A stretch of DNA of 64,000 bases. Origin: UBA2357 sp041916775. GTDB taxonomy: Bacteria; Pseudomonadota; Gammaproteobacteria; Burkholderiales; Rhodocyclaceae. This document shows positions 53,297 to 63,259 of the stretch, in pieces. The notes under the pieces are model-generated. The model had not been told where the DNA came from and searched no databases. It saw only the letters and a list, made by a program, of their open reading frames with translations. The stretch spans positions 310,001 through 374,000 of the forward strand of contig JAYRYZ010000001.1 in NCBI GenBank assembly GCA_041916775.1, read 5' to 3'. A program made the translations under genes and the position numbers. Position 1 is the first letter of the stretch, and each line of letters begins with the position of its first letter.

Positions 53297-53930
53297 CCTC
53301 GAAGAGCAGGAGCAGATCTCCCAGCTCAAGGCCTGGTGGGAGCAGTACGGTCGTCTGGTGACCGCGATCGCGGTCGTCGCCGCGCTCACGTCGGTGGGTT
53401 GGCAGGCCTACAACTGGTACCGCAACAACCAGGCGGCGGAGGCCGGAGCGCTGTTCTACGCGGTGCAGGTGGCGGTCGAGAGCGGTGACGCGGCGCGCAC
53501 GCGCGAGAGCGCCGGACAACTGATCGAACGATTCCCGGGCAGCGCCTATGCAGATCTGGGGGCCATGCTGTCGGCGAGCATGCAGTTCGCGCAGGGTGAG
53601 GCGAAGAACGCGCGCACCCAGCTCGACTGGCTGGTGGCCAACGGCCGTGACCCGGTGATGCGTGACCTCGCGCGCCTGCGTCTCGCGGCCGTTCTGCTCG
53701 AAGAGGGCAGCCGCGCCGAGGCGCTTGCCGCGCTGGAGAAGCCCCCGGTGGCCGGCCTGTCGTCGCGTTTCGACGACTTGCGCGGCGATATCCTGAGCCT
53801 GGACGGCAAGCCCGTCGAGGCGCGCAAGGCCTATCAGTCTGCGCTCGAGGCGCTCGCGCGCGAGGGCGTTGCTGCGGGCGACGCATTGTATGAAGTCATT
53901 CGCGTGAAGTCGGAATCCCTGGAGGGTTGA
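53283..53930 (+). CDS. YfgM-type TPR membrane protein (ancillary SecYEG translocon subunit)
   Basis: The 215-aa product has a short cytoplasmic N-terminus (MAVYDLEEQEQISQLKAWWEQYG), one membrane helix (about 26-43) and a periplasmic TPR-like domain (about 60-205). This matches YfgM, which in E. coli binds PpiD at the translocon and aids periplasmic chaperones. ATG 53283 is preferred over ATG 53274 because the GGAGG at 53269-53273 gives normal spacing only to 53283. It sits between hisS and bamB in the conserved order. Confidence 0.9.
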   Translation: MAVYDLEEQEQISQLKAWWEQYGRLVTAIAVVAALTSVGWQAYNWYRNNQAAEAGALFYAVQVAVESGDAARTRESAGQLIERFPGSAYADLGAMLSASMQFAQGEAKNARTQLDWLVANGRDPVMRDLARLRLAAVLLEEGSRAEALAALEKPPVAGLSSRFDDLRGDILSLDGKPVEARKAYQSALEALAREGVAAGDALYEVIRVKSESLEG

Positions 53931-53933
53931 TCG

Positions 53934-55079
53934 ATGTTGCCTCGCTCGCGCCTTGCCTTGCTGTTCGTTGGTGCCGCCGCACTTCTGTCCGGATGCTCCT
54001 CGCTCAACCCGTTCGCCAGTGACAAGCCCAAGCCGGCGGCGCTCGTCGATTTTCAGTCTTCCGCGACTGTGGGCACGCTGTGGTCCGGGCGTGTCGGGTC
54101 GGGTGACGGATACCCGTTCCAGCCCGCAGTTGCAGGCAGCAGCGTGTTCGCGGCGGGGCACAGCGGCGAGGTCACCCACTTCCGCGATGGCCAGACGCTC
54201 TGGACGGTTAACGTCGGCAAGCGGCTCGCGGCTGGTGTCGGCAGCGACGGAAGACTGGTCACGGTTGTCGCCGTCGATGGCGAGGTGATCGCACTCGATG
54301 CCGATAGCGGTGCGGAGCGCTGGCGTGCCGCTGCCGGAGCGGAAGTGCTTGCGCCGCCTGCGGTTGCCGATTCTACGGTGATCGTGCGCGCATCGGACAG
54401 CCGCCTCATCGCCTTCGACGCGCGCTCCGGCGAGCGCGGATGGACCTACCAGCGCACCACGCCACCACTTGCATTGCGCAGCGTCGCAGGCATCCTGCTG
54501 GCTGACCGGGTCGCCATCGTCGGTTATCCGGGTGGCAAGCTGGTGGGCGTGAACGTCGACAACGGTGGCCCTATGTTCGAGCTGACCGTGTCGTCGCCGC
54601 GTGGCGTCACCGAGCTCGAACGCATCACCGACGTCGCCGGAACGGCGGTGTTGGGGCGGCGCGAGATCTGCGCTGTCTCCTATCAGGGGCGCGCGGGCTG
54701 CTTCGATTCCACCAATGGCACGGCGCTGTGGTTGCGCGACTTCTCGAGCGCCGTGGGTATGGACAAGGACACGCGCCGGGCCGTCATCACCGACGACAGG
54801 GACGCAGTGCGCGGGCTCGACGCATTCTCGGGTGCTGACGTGTGGAGGCAGGACGCGCTCGCGCGGCGGAGCGTGACCCGACCGCTGCTCGTCGGCGAGC
54901 ATGTCGTGGTGGCCGATGGTGAGGGCTACGTCCATGTCCTTTCGGTCGAAGACGGCACCTTTGCTGCCCGGAGCCGGCTGGACGGCAGCGCGGTCGTGGT
55001 GGCGCCGCAGCGACTCGGCAACAGCAGTTTCGTGATCCAGACGCGCGATGGCGGTGTGTTCGCGCTTGAAGCCCGATAG
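53934..55079 (+). CDS. bamB: Outer membrane assembly lipoprotein BamB
   Basis: BamB is the beta-propeller lipoprotein of the BAM complex that inserts outer-membrane beta barrels. The 381-aa product has a signal peptide with lipobox LSGC (C21) and a chain of PQQ/WD-like blades (repeated A-x-D-x-x-S/T-G-x-x-x-W patterns such as LDADSGAERWRA and FDARSGERGWTY). ATG 53934 follows GGAGG. It ends in TAG 13 bases before der, a common linkage. Confidence 0.96.
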   Translation: MLPRSRLALLFVGAAALLSGCSSLNPFASDKPKPAALVDFQSSATVGTLWSGRVGSGDGYPFQPAVAGSSVFAAGHSGEVTHFRDGQTLWTVNVGKRLAAGVGSDGRLVTVVAVDGEVIALDADSGAERWRAAAGAEVLAPPAVADSTVIVRASDSRLIAFDARSGERGWTYQRTTPPLALRSVAGILLADRVAIVGYPGGKLVGVNVDNGGPMFELTVSSPRGVTELERITDVAGTAVLGRREICAVSYQGRAGCFDSTNGTALWLRDFSSAVGMDKDTRRAVITDDRDAVRGLDAFSGADVWRQDALARRSVTRPLLVGEHVVVADGEGYVHVLSVEDGTFAARSRLDGSAVVVAPQRLGNSSFVIQTRDGGVFALEAR

Positions 55080-55092
55080 GCGGAAGCAGCCA

Positions 55093-56424
55093 GTGAAACC
55101 AACCCTCGTACTCGTCGGCCGGCCGAATGTCGGCAAGTCGACATTGTTCAATCGCCTCACCCGCACTCGCGACGCGCTCGTCGCCGATCAGCCGGGCCTG
55201 ACGCGCGACCGCCATTACGGGGTAGGGCGGGTGGGTGAGCGGGACTACCTCGTGGTGGATACCGCCGGCTTCGACCCCGTCGCCAAAGACGGCATCATGC
55301 ATGAGATGGCGCAGCAGGCCGAGCAGGCGATCGCCGAGGCGGATGCGCTGCTCTTCCTGGTGGATGGCCGCGTAGGGCTCACTCCCCACGACGAACAGAT
55401 CGCCGCCCGCCTGCGTCGGGCCGGCAGGCCGGTGCATCTGGTCGTGAACAAGGCGGAGGGCATGAATCGCAGCGTGGTTGCAGCCGAGTTTCATGCGCTC
55501 GGTCTGGGCGAACCCCTGCCGGTTTCGGCCGCGCATGGCGACGGCATCAAGGCGCTGGTGGAGCTTGCGCTATCGCCGTTCCCGGAGGGCGAGGACGATG
55601 CCGCCGAGGATGCGCAGAAGGTGCCGCGTATCGCGATCGTCGGGCGTCCCAACGTTGGCAAGTCCACGCTGGTCAACGCGGTCCTGGGCGAAGAGCGCGT
55701 GATCGCCTTCGACATGCCGGGTACGACGCGCGACGCGATCTCCATCCCCTTCGAGCGCTCCGGCAAGCGCTATACGCTCATCGATACTGCCGGTCTGCGC
55801 CGACGCGGCAAGGTCTTCGAGGCGATCGAGAAGTTCTCCGTCATCAAGACGCTGCAAGCTATCGAGCAGTCGAATGTGGTGGTGCTGGTGCTGGATGCGG
55901 CGCAGGACATCTCCGACCAGGATGCGCACATCGCCGGCTTTGTGCTCGACGAGGGGCGGGCGTTGGTGGTTGCAGTCAACAAGTGGGATGCGATCGACGA
56001 GTACCGGCGCGACCGGATCAAGGCGGACATCGAGCGCAAGTTGCCGTTCCTGTCCTTTGCGCGTTTCCACTACATTTCGGCCAAGATGGGCAAGGGGGTG
56101 GGCACGGTGATCCAGTCGGTGGATGCGGCCTATGCCGCGGCAACGGTCAATCTGTCGACGCCGCGGCTCACCCGCACGCTGCAGGCCGCGTTGATCAAGC
56201 AGGCGCCACCGCGGCATGGCCTGTTTCGCCCCAAGATGCGCTACGCCCACCAGGGGGGGAGCAATCCGCCGGTGGTGGTCATCCATGGCACTGCCCTCGA
56301 CAACGTGCCGACCGCCTATGTTCGCTATCTGGAGCGTACGTTCATGGATGCATTCAAGCTGCAAGGCACGCCCTTGCGGATACAATTCAAGAGCAGCCAG
56401 AATCCGTACGCGACCAAGGACTGA
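55093..56424 (+). CDS. der: Ribosome biogenesis GTPase Der (EngA)
   Basis: Der is a double-GTPase needed for 50S assembly. The 443-aa protein has two G domains, each with GRPNVGKST (residues about 9 and 183), switch motifs DTAGFD and DTAGLRRRGK, and NKxD-type motifs (NKAE, where the last position is Glu, and NKWD), then a KH-like C-terminal domain. Start GTG 55093 has GGAAG upstream; the frame extends into bamB, but that part is not Der-like. Length is normal. Confidence 0.97.
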   Translation: MKPTLVLVGRPNVGKSTLFNRLTRTRDALVADQPGLTRDRHYGVGRVGERDYLVVDTAGFDPVAKDGIMHEMAQQAEQAIAEADALLFLVDGRVGLTPHDEQIAARLRRAGRPVHLVVNKAEGMNRSVVAAEFHALGLGEPLPVSAAHGDGIKALVELALSPFPEGEDDAAEDAQKVPRIAIVGRPNVGKSTLVNAVLGEERVIAFDMPGTTRDAISIPFERSGKRYTLIDTAGLRRRGKVFEAIEKFSVIKTLQAIEQSNVVVLVLDAAQDISDQDAHIAGFVLDEGRALVVAVNKWDAIDEYRRDRIKADIERKLPFLSFARFHYISAKMGKGVGTVIQSVDAAYAAATVNLSTPRLTRTLQAALIKQAPPRHGLFRPKMRYAHQGGSNPPVVVIHGTALDNVPTAYVRYLERTFMDAFKLQGTPLRIQFKSSQNPYATKD

Positions 56425-56516
56425 ATCCACACCCGGGGTGGATGTTGCATTCGTTGTGGCGGTGCAGCATGAATCCCTGTACATTCACATAAACACAATA
56501 AGTTAGAGGTTTCAAG

Positions 56517-56762
56517 ATGAGTAACAAAGGGCAACTCTTACAAGACCCGTTCCTTAATACGCTACGCCGTGAGCATATTCCGGTCTCGATCTATCTGGTC
56601 AATGGCATCAAGCTCCAGGGGCAGATCGATTCTTTTGACCAGTATGTCGTATTGCTCAAGAACACAGTCACCCAGATGGTTTACAAGCACGCCATTTCAA
56701 CTGTCGTGCCGGCGCGTCCGGTCAACATCCAGCATCAGGAGCCGGGCGATAGCAACAACTGA
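56517..56762 (+). CDS. hfq: RNA chaperone Hfq
   Basis: Hfq is the Sm-like hexamer that pairs small RNAs with mRNAs. The 81-aa protein has the Sm1 motif around VNGIKLQGQIDSFDQYVVLLKN-type residues 28-49 and the Sm2 motif YKHAISTVVP, with the conserved Q8, F42 and K56/H57 region visible. The gene is less GC-rich than its neighbours, as is the leader (AT-rich TACATTCACATAAACACAAT at 56478-56497). It sits between der and hflX, the usual place. Confidence 0.98.
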   Translation: MSNKGQLLQDPFLNTLRREHIPVSIYLVNGIKLQGQIDSFDQYVVLLKNTVTQMVYKHAISTVVPARPVNIQHQEPGDSNN

Positions 56763-56809
56763 GCTCGGGTTTTCATCCGGCAGAGTGGGTTTCGGCCCGC
56801 TGATGCGCC

Positions 56810-57946
56810 GTGTTTGAGCGCCCCGAATCCGGCGAGCGGGCGGTACTCGTTCAACTCGACCTGAACCAGGACATGTTCGAGGAGCGGCTCGCCGAAGCGG
56901 CGATGCTCGTCGAGAGCGCCGGTGCCACGGTCGAGGCGGTGATCCAGGGGCGGCGTGCCCGCCCGGATCCCGCGTTGTTCGCGGGGTCCGGCAAGGTGGA
57001 CGAGATCGCCGAGGCGATGCGCGTTCACAACGCGGATCTCGTCGTCTTCAATCACGCGCTCTCTCCCGCTCAGCAGCGCAACCTCGAACGCGCGCTGCAG
57101 TGCCGTGTGGTGGACCGCACCGCACTGATTCTGGACATCTTCGCGCTGCGCGCGCGCAGCCATGAAGGCAAGTTGCAGGTGGAACTCGCCCAACTCGATC
57201 ACCTATCGACCCGGTTGGTGCGTGGCTGGACTCACCTCGAACGTCAGAAGGGCGGGATCGGCTTGCGAGGCCCGGGCGAGAAGCAACTCGAGACCGACCG
57301 CCGTCTGCTTGGCCAACGCGTAAAGCTGCTCCGTTCGCGACTGGACCGGCTGGAGCGGCAGCGCAAGGTCCGCCGGCGTGGGCGTGAGCGCGGTGACGTG
57401 TTGTCGGTGTCGCTGGTGGGCTACACCAACGCTGGCAAGTCCACCCTGTTCAACGCGATGACAAAGGCCGGTGCCTATGCGGCCAACCAGCTCTTCGCGA
57501 CCCTGGACACCACATCCCGGCGCGTTTATCTGGGCGATGCGGGGAACGTTGTGTTATCCGACACGGTCGGATTCATCCGTGACCTGCCGCATGCGCTTGT
57601 TGCCGCGTTCCATGCGACGCTCGAGGAAACGGCGAATGCTGACCTCCTGTTGCACGTCGTCGATGGCGCCAGCGAAGATCGTGAGGCGCAGATCGAGGCG
57701 GTGAATGCGGTCCTGGCTGAAATCGGCGCTGGTGACGTGCCGCAACTCATGGTGGTCAACAAGATCGACCTCACCCAGGTGCCTGCGGCGGTCACCAAGG
57801 ACGAGTGTGGTAACATCGTGCGCGTTTTTTTGAGCGCCAGGACCGGGGACGGCTTGGGATTGCTGCGTGAGGCGCTGGCCGAGATCGTGCGCCACAGGGC
57901 TCCCGGTGCAGGCGCGACTGCGCCGGAACCGATTGATTATTCATAA
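56810..57946 (+). CDS. hflX: Ribosome-splitting GTPase HflX
   Basis: HflX is a GTPase that rescues stalled and heat-damaged ribosomes. The 378-aa protein has the N-terminal HflX domain with glycine-rich loop GIGLRGPGEKQLETDRR (about residues 149-165), an Arg-rich linker helix and a G domain with GYTNAGKSTLFN, DTVGFI and NKIDL. GTG 56810 starts MFERPESGERAVLVQL and has no strong Shine-Dalgarno. It precedes hflK and hflC as in E. coli. Confidence 0.96.
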   Translation: MFERPESGERAVLVQLDLNQDMFEERLAEAAMLVESAGATVEAVIQGRRARPDPALFAGSGKVDEIAEAMRVHNADLVVFNHALSPAQQRNLERALQCRVVDRTALILDIFALRARSHEGKLQVELAQLDHLSTRLVRGWTHLERQKGGIGLRGPGEKQLETDRRLLGQRVKLLRSRLDRLERQRKVRRRGRERGDVLSVSLVGYTNAGKSTLFNAMTKAGAYAANQLFATLDTTSRRVYLGDAGNVVLSDTVGFIRDLPHALVAAFHATLEETANADLLLHVVDGASEDREAQIEAVNAVLAEIGAGDVPQLMVVNKIDLTQVPAAVTKDECGNIVRVFLSARTGDGLGLLREALAEIVRHRAPGAGATAPEPIDYS

Positions 57947-57965
57947 CGTGATGACGGGCGTTCTA

Positions 57966-59231
57966 ATGTCTCTAAATGATCCACGCTGGGGTAACAACCA
58001 GGGGAACGACGACGACGACCGGCCGGGCGATAGACGGCGCGGTGACAACCAGGGGCCTCCTGATCTCGAGGAAGTCTGGCGTGACTTCAATCAGCGGTTG
58101 CAGGGCATGTTCGGCGGCAAGCGCGGCGGCGGTGGCGGTGGCGGTGGTGGTGGCGGCCAGCAACTTCCGCAACTGTCGCCGAAGCAGTTCGGCAGCGGAT
58201 TGGGTGTGCTGGTGGCGTTGGTCGTGGCCGTCTGGCTCGCTAGCGGCTTCTACATCGTCAATGCGAACGAGCGTGGAGTGGTATTACGCTTCGGCGAGTT
58301 CGTGGAAACGACCGAGCCCGGCTTGCGCTGGCGTCTGCCATTCCCGATCGAGTCGCACGAGGCGGTTGACCTCACCGGCGTGCGTACGATCGAAGTCGGC
58401 TACCGTGGTAGCGAGCGCAACAAGGTGCTGCGAGAAGCCCTGATGCTTACGGACGATGCGAACATCATCAACATCCAGTTTGCTGTGCAGTACGTGCTCA
58501 AGGCGCCGGAAGCGTATCTCTTCAACAACCGCTTCCCTGACGACGCCGTCACGCAGGCGGCCGAGTCGGCAATGCGCGAAATCGTCGGCAAGAGCCGCAT
58601 GGACTTCGTTCTGTATGAAGGCCGGGAGGAGATTGCCGCGTCTGCGCATCAACTCATGCAGGGCATCCTCGACCGCTACGAGACCGGAATCTCGATCAGC
58701 CGCGTGACGATGCAGAACGCGCAGCCGCCCGAGCAGGTGCAGTCGGCGTTCGATGATGCGGTCAAGGCAGGCCAGGACCGCGAGCGCCAGCGCAACGAAG
58801 GTGAGGCCTACGCGAACAACGTCGTGCCGCGTGCCCGCGGTACCGCTGCGCGTATGCTGGAAGAGGCGAACGCCTATCGCGAACGCGTGATTGCGAACGC
58901 AGAGGGCGAGGCTTCGCGCTTCAACCAGATTTACGCCGAATTCAAGCGTGCGCCTCAGGTCACGCGCGACCGCCTGTACCTGGAGACGATGGAGCAGGTG
59001 TTCAGCCGGACGAACAAGGTGTTCGTGGATGCCGACGGTGCCAACAATCTGATGATGTTGCCGCTGGACAAGTTGCTGCAGGGTGCGAGCGCTGCGGCGG
59101 CGGCGAGTGCGGTTCCGCCCGCGCAAAACGCCTCGGGCATGCCCACTGCGCCGGCACGTACCGGCCTTGAGCCAGCCCTCGATCCGCGTGACCGTGATGC
59201 CATGCGCAACCGTGACGTGGGAGTGCGATGA
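57966..59231 (+). CDS. hflK: FtsH protease modulator HflK
   Basis: HflK is an SPFH/band-7 protein that, with HflC, forms a cage around FtsH in the inner membrane. The 421-aa product has a disordered Asn/Asp/Arg-rich N-terminus, an uninterrupted run of 11 glycines (about residues 54-64), a membrane helix (about 78-98) and an SPFH domain followed by a helical C-terminus. ATG 57966 (MSLNDPRWGN) is preferred over GTG 57948 and ATG 57951 by similarity. The glycine run is coded by GGC/GGT repeats and could slip. It overlaps hflC. Confidence 0.96.
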   Translation: MSLNDPRWGNNQGNDDDDRPGDRRRGDNQGPPDLEEVWRDFNQRLQGMFGGKRGGGGGGGGGGGQQLPQLSPKQFGSGLGVLVALVVAVWLASGFYIVNANERGVVLRFGEFVETTEPGLRWRLPFPIESHEAVDLTGVRTIEVGYRGSERNKVLREALMLTDDANIINIQFAVQYVLKAPEAYLFNNRFPDDAVTQAAESAMREIVGKSRMDFVLYEGREEIAASAHQLMQGILDRYETGISISRVTMQNAQPPEQVQSAFDDAVKAGQDRERQRNEGEAYANNVVPRARGTAARMLEEANAYRERVIANAEGEASRFNQIYAEFKRAPQVTRDRLYLETMEQVFSRTNKVFVDADGANNLMMLPLDKLLQGASAAAAASAVPPAQNASGMPTAPARTGLEPALDPRDRDAMRNRDVGVR

Positions 59232-60106
59232 TGAGTTCATTGAAGTTGTTGGGCGGGGCTTTGGTGGCGGTTGCTGCGGTCGCCTCGTCCGCTTTGTTCA
59301 CCGTCGATCAGCGTGAGTTCGCGGTCGTGTTCCAGCTCGGCGAGGTGAAGACCGTGATCGAGGAGCCCGGCCTGAAGTGGAAGCTGCCGGTGATCCAGAA
59401 CGTGCGCTTCTTCGACCGCCGCATCCTCACGATCGATACGCCCGAGCCCGAGCGTTTCATCACCGCCGAGAAGCAGAACGTGCTGGTGGACCACTTCGTG
59501 AAGTGGCGCATCATCGATCCGAAGCTCTACTACATCTCGGTCGCGGGCGATGAGGCGCGCGCGCGCACGCGCCTGCTGCAGACGGTGAATGCTGGCCTGC
59601 GTGAAGAGTTCGGCCGTCGGACGGTGCCTGATGTGGTGTCCGGCGAACGCGATGCGATCATGGAGCGGATGCGCGTGCGTGCCGACCAGGATGCGCGCCA
59701 GATCGGGGTGCAGATCCTCGATGTGCGCCTGAAGCGGGTGGACCTTCCGACCGAGGTCTCGGATTCGGTGTATCGGCGCATGGAAGCCGAGCGTACCCGG
59801 GTGGCGAACGATCTCCGATCCCAGGGCGCGGCGATCGCGGAGCAGATCCGCGCGGATGCCGATCGTCAGCGTGAGGTCATCATCGCCGAGGCCAACCGTG
59901 AGGCGCAGCGGGTAATGGGTGAGGGCGATGCGAAGGCGACCGCGATCTACGCCGAAGCTTTTGGCCAAGATCCCGACTTCTACGCTTTTTCGCGCAGCCT
60001 GGAAGCGTACCGTGCGAGCTTTTCGGGTCGTAGCGACATGATGGTGGTCGATCCGAGCTCGGAGTTCTTCCGCTTCCTGAAGGATCCCAGCGGGAGCGCC
60101 AGATAA
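59228..60106 (+). CDS. hflC: FtsH protease modulator HflC
   Basis: HflC is the partner of HflK. The 292-aa protein has a membrane helix (about 8-26), an SPFH domain (TVDQREFAVVFQLGEVKTVIEEPGL start) and a helical C-terminus rich in Ala, Glu and Arg (AEANREAQRVMGEGDAKATA). ATG 59228 is followed by a second ATG; either could be used. It overlaps the hflK stop by four bases, so it is translated in step. YccA, another FtsH modulator, is at 43858. Confidence 0.97.
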   Translation: MMSSLKLLGGALVAVAAVASSALFTVDQREFAVVFQLGEVKTVIEEPGLKWKLPVIQNVRFFDRRILTIDTPEPERFITAEKQNVLVDHFVKWRIIDPKLYYISVAGDEARARTRLLQTVNAGLREEFGRRTVPDVVSGERDAIMERMRVRADQDARQIGVQILDVRLKRVDLPTEVSDSVYRRMEAERTRVANDLRSQGAAIAEQIRADADRQREVIIAEANREAQRVMGEGDAKATAIYAEAFGQDPDFYAFSRSLEAYRASFSGRSDMMVVDPSSEFFRFLKDPSGSAR

Positions 60107-60114
60107 CGGACGCG

Positions 60115-60300
60115 ATGGGTAGCACCCTTGTCGCCGCCTTTGCATTGATGCTGGTGCTGGAGGGCATACTGCCCTTCATTGCACCGGCGCGCTGGCGGGA
60201 AACCTTTCTGCAGCTAGCCCGCCTTGCGGATGGACAGATCCGATTCATCGGGCTGACCTCGATGCTGGTCGGCCTGCTCATCCTCTTCGTAGTACTTTGA
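60115..60300 (+). CDS. DUF2065 family membrane protein
   Basis: The 61-aa product has two hydrophobic helices (about 4-22 and 42-60) joined by a loop with PARWRETFLQLARLADGQIR. This is the DUF2065 pattern, a small membrane protein found between hflC and hisZ or purA in many proteobacteria. It starts eight bases after hflC and ends five bases before hisZ. Function unknown; linkage suggests a role with HflKC or the membrane. Confidence 0.85.
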   Translation: MGSTLVAAFALMLVLEGILPFIAPARWRETFLQLARLADGQIRFIGLTSMLVGLLILFVVL

Positions 60301-60305
60301 GATTC

Positions 60306-61460
60306 ATGCGCTGGTTACTTCCCGATCACATCCAGGACACCTTGCCGCCCGAGGCGGACAAGCTGGAGGCGCTGCGCCGGCGCCTGCTCGACACCTTCCG
60401 CCTGCATGGCTATCAGCTTGTGATGCCGCCCCTGCTGGAGTACCTGGACTCGCTCACGACCGGCTCTGGCCGGGATCTCAAGCTGCGCACCTTCAAGCTC
60501 ATCGACCAGCTCTCCGGCAAGACCATGGGCGTGCGCGCCGACATGACGCCGCAGGTGGCCCGGATCGACGCCCAGCTCCTCAACCGAAGCGGCGTGTCGC
60601 GCCTGTGTTACTGCGCGAGCGTGCTGCACACGCTGCCGTCCAACCTGATCGCATCGCGCGAACCGCTGCAGCTTGGCGCAGAATTGTACGGTCACGCTGG
60701 CCTGGAGGCGGACATCGAGATCATCCGCTTGCTGGCCGAGGTTCTGCGCATTGCGGAGGTGCCGGCGAGCCGCATCGATATCGGCCATGTCGGCCTTTTC
60801 CGTGCGCTCGCGAAGCGCGCCGGTGTACCGGCGGAACAGGAAGAGACGCTTTTCGATCTGCTCCAGGCCAAGGATGTCCCGACCCTCGAGGCCTTCGTCG
60901 CCGCCTTCGAGCCGCAGGTCCGGGCAGCGCTCCTGGCGCTGCCCGGCCTGTACGGCGGAGCGGAAATGCTCGCGCGCGCCAAGGCTGTGTTGCCCCAGGA
61001 GACCGAAATCCGGCAGGCGCTGGACGAGCTTGCGGCGCTGGCGGAGGGCTTGGATGGCTTGCCGATCAGCTTCGACCTCGCAGATCTGCGCGGCTACCAC
61101 TACCATAGCGGGGTCGTGTTCGCCGCCTATGGCGAGGGCTCGCCTGCAGCGTTGGCATTGGGAGGGCGCTACGATCTGGCAGGGGAGGCGTTCGGGCGCG
61201 GTCGTCCCGCCACGGGTTTCAGCCTCGATTTGCGTCAATTGGCGCTGGGATTGCCGGATACCGTGCCAAGTGGCGCGGTGCTCGCGCCTTGTGAGGACGA
61301 TGTCGCGCTGCAGGCCGCAGTGCAGCGCCTGCGCGCTGACGGGCAGGTGGTGATGGTGGCGTTGCCGGGGCATGAATCAACATGGAAGGAAGCCGGCTGC
61401 GACCGGCAACTCATCAGGCGGGATGGCGAGTGGATCGTCGTTGCGCTTCAGGGAGCTTGA
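60306..61460 (+). CDS. hisZ: ATP phosphoribosyltransferase regulatory subunit HisZ
   Basis: HisZ is a HisRS-like protein without tRNA charging. It binds the short HisG to give an active, histidine-regulated first enzyme of histidine synthesis. The 384-aa protein has the class II synthetase core (GVRADMTPQVARIDAQLLN) but a degenerate C-terminus with no anticodon-binding domain. ATG 60306 (MRWLLPDHIQD) is preferred over the TTG three codons upstream by family similarity. Presence implies a short-form hisG elsewhere. It is placed before purA as in other betaproteobacteria. Confidence 0.95.
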   Translation: MRWLLPDHIQDTLPPEADKLEALRRRLLDTFRLHGYQLVMPPLLEYLDSLTTGSGRDLKLRTFKLIDQLSGKTMGVRADMTPQVARIDAQLLNRSGVSRLCYCASVLHTLPSNLIASREPLQLGAELYGHAGLEADIEIIRLLAEVLRIAEVPASRIDIGHVGLFRALAKRAGVPAEQEETLFDLLQAKDVPTLEAFVAAFEPQVRAALLALPGLYGGAEMLARAKAVLPQETEIRQALDELAALAEGLDGLPISFDLADLRGYHYHSGVVFAAYGEGSPAALALGGRYDLAGEAFGRGRPATGFSLDLRQLALGLPDTVPSGAVLAPCEDDVALQAAVQRLRADGQVVMVALPGHESTWKEAGCDRQLIRRDGEWIVVALQGA

Positions 61461-61465
61461 GGAAG

Positions 61466-62776
<1,311 letters not shown>

Positions 62777-62857
62777 GTCGGGTACCGTCACCGTGCTGCG
62801 CGCCGCCAGGCGCGCGGCACGGATCGCAGCAACATCGAAATCGGCCGCTGAAAAGCA

Positions 62858-62883
62858 AAAGGCCGATCTTTCGATCGGCCTTT
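62858..62883. terminator. Terminator shared by purA and the first tRNA-Leu(CAG)
   Basis: AAAGGCCGATC (62858-62868) pairs with GATCGGCCTTT (62873-62883) around a TTTC loop, 11 perfect base pairs. On the minus strand it is followed by a T-rich TTTTGCTTTTC, so it ends the tRNA transcript. On the plus strand it ends in TTTGCC and probably also stops purA read-through. Confidence 0.85.
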
Positions 62884-62892
62884 GCCTTGAAC

Positions 62893-62977
62893 TGGTGCCC
62901 AGAAGAGGACTCGAACCTCCACGTCTTGCGACACTAGTACCTGAAACTAGCGCGTCTACCAATTCCGCCATCTGGGC
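62893..62977 (-). tRNA. tRNA-Leu (anticodon CAG), copy 1
   Basis: The 85-base minus-strand gene has acceptor GCCCAGA (62971-62977) pairing with TCTGGGC, a D arm with GGAATTGGTAGACGC, an anticodon loop TTCAGGT with anticodon CAG (reads CUG), a long variable arm and encoded CCA (plus 62893-62895). It is base-identical to the copy at 63136-63220. A TATAAT on the minus strand (plus 62988-62993) lies just upstream, with a poor -35. Confidence 0.97.
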
Positions 62978-62987
62978 GAAGAACGGC

Positions 62988-62993
62988 ATTATA
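62988..62993 (-). promoter_or_regulatory. -10 element of tRNA-Leu copy 1
   Basis: A consensus TATAAT on the minus strand lies 10 bases before the tRNA 5' end. No convincing -35 is found 16-18 bases further upstream (best is TTCCAC at plus 63011-63016), so the strength is uncertain. A perfect -10 at this distance is still the likely promoter. Confidence 0.55.
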
Positions 62994-63090
62994 GCGGCTC
63001 GTCCGGTGGCGTGGAAGCCCCTCGAGAGCACTTCAAGGCCGGATACGCGGGCAGCGTACGTTGCCGAATCACAATGCGTTGCCGCACAAC

Positions 63091-63114
63091 AAAAAGCCGA
63101 CCTATCGGTCGGCT
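63091..63114 (-). terminator. Rho-independent terminator of tRNA-Leu copy 2
   Basis: AGCCGACC (63095-63102) pairs with GGTCGGCT (63107-63114) across a TATC loop. On the minus strand the stem is followed directly by TTTT and then GTTGTG. It lies 21 bases after the 3' end of the second tRNA-Leu and is separate from copy 1, so each tRNA has its own terminator. Confidence 0.88.
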
Positions 63115-63135
63115 CATGTTTGAAACATTTGAAAC

Positions 63136-63220
63136 TGGTGCCCAGAAGAGGACTCGAACCTCCACGTCTTGCGACACTAGTACCTGAAACTAGCGCGTCT
63201 ACCAATTCCGCCATCTGGGC
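63136..63220 (-). tRNA. tRNA-Leu (anticodon CAG), copy 2
   Basis: This 85-base gene is identical to copy 1 (acceptor, anticodon CAG, variable arm and encoded CCA). The promoter at 63232-63259 is better than that of copy 1. The repeat of tRNA plus a similar hairpin downstream suggests a tandem duplication of a tRNA-terminator unit, with later drift of the flanks. CUG is the main Leu codon in GC-rich genomes, so two copies make sense. Confidence 0.97.
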
Positions 63221-63231
63221 AAGAGCCGCGC

Positions 63232-63259
63232 ATTATAAATACGATCAAAAGAAAGTCAA
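63232..63259 (-). promoter_or_regulatory. Sigma-70 promoter of tRNA-Leu copy 2
   Basis: On the minus strand TTGACT (plus 63254-63259) is separated by 16 bases from a consensus TATAAT (plus 63232-63237), 11 bases before the tRNA. The -35 overlaps the first base of the divergent rnr start codon at 63259, so the two genes share this short region. Confidence 0.75.

Noticed and set aside
62893..63220. Two identical 85-base repeats as a CRISPR-like or mobile repeat
   Set aside because: Both fold as complete tRNA-Leu genes with anticodon CAG and encoded CCA.
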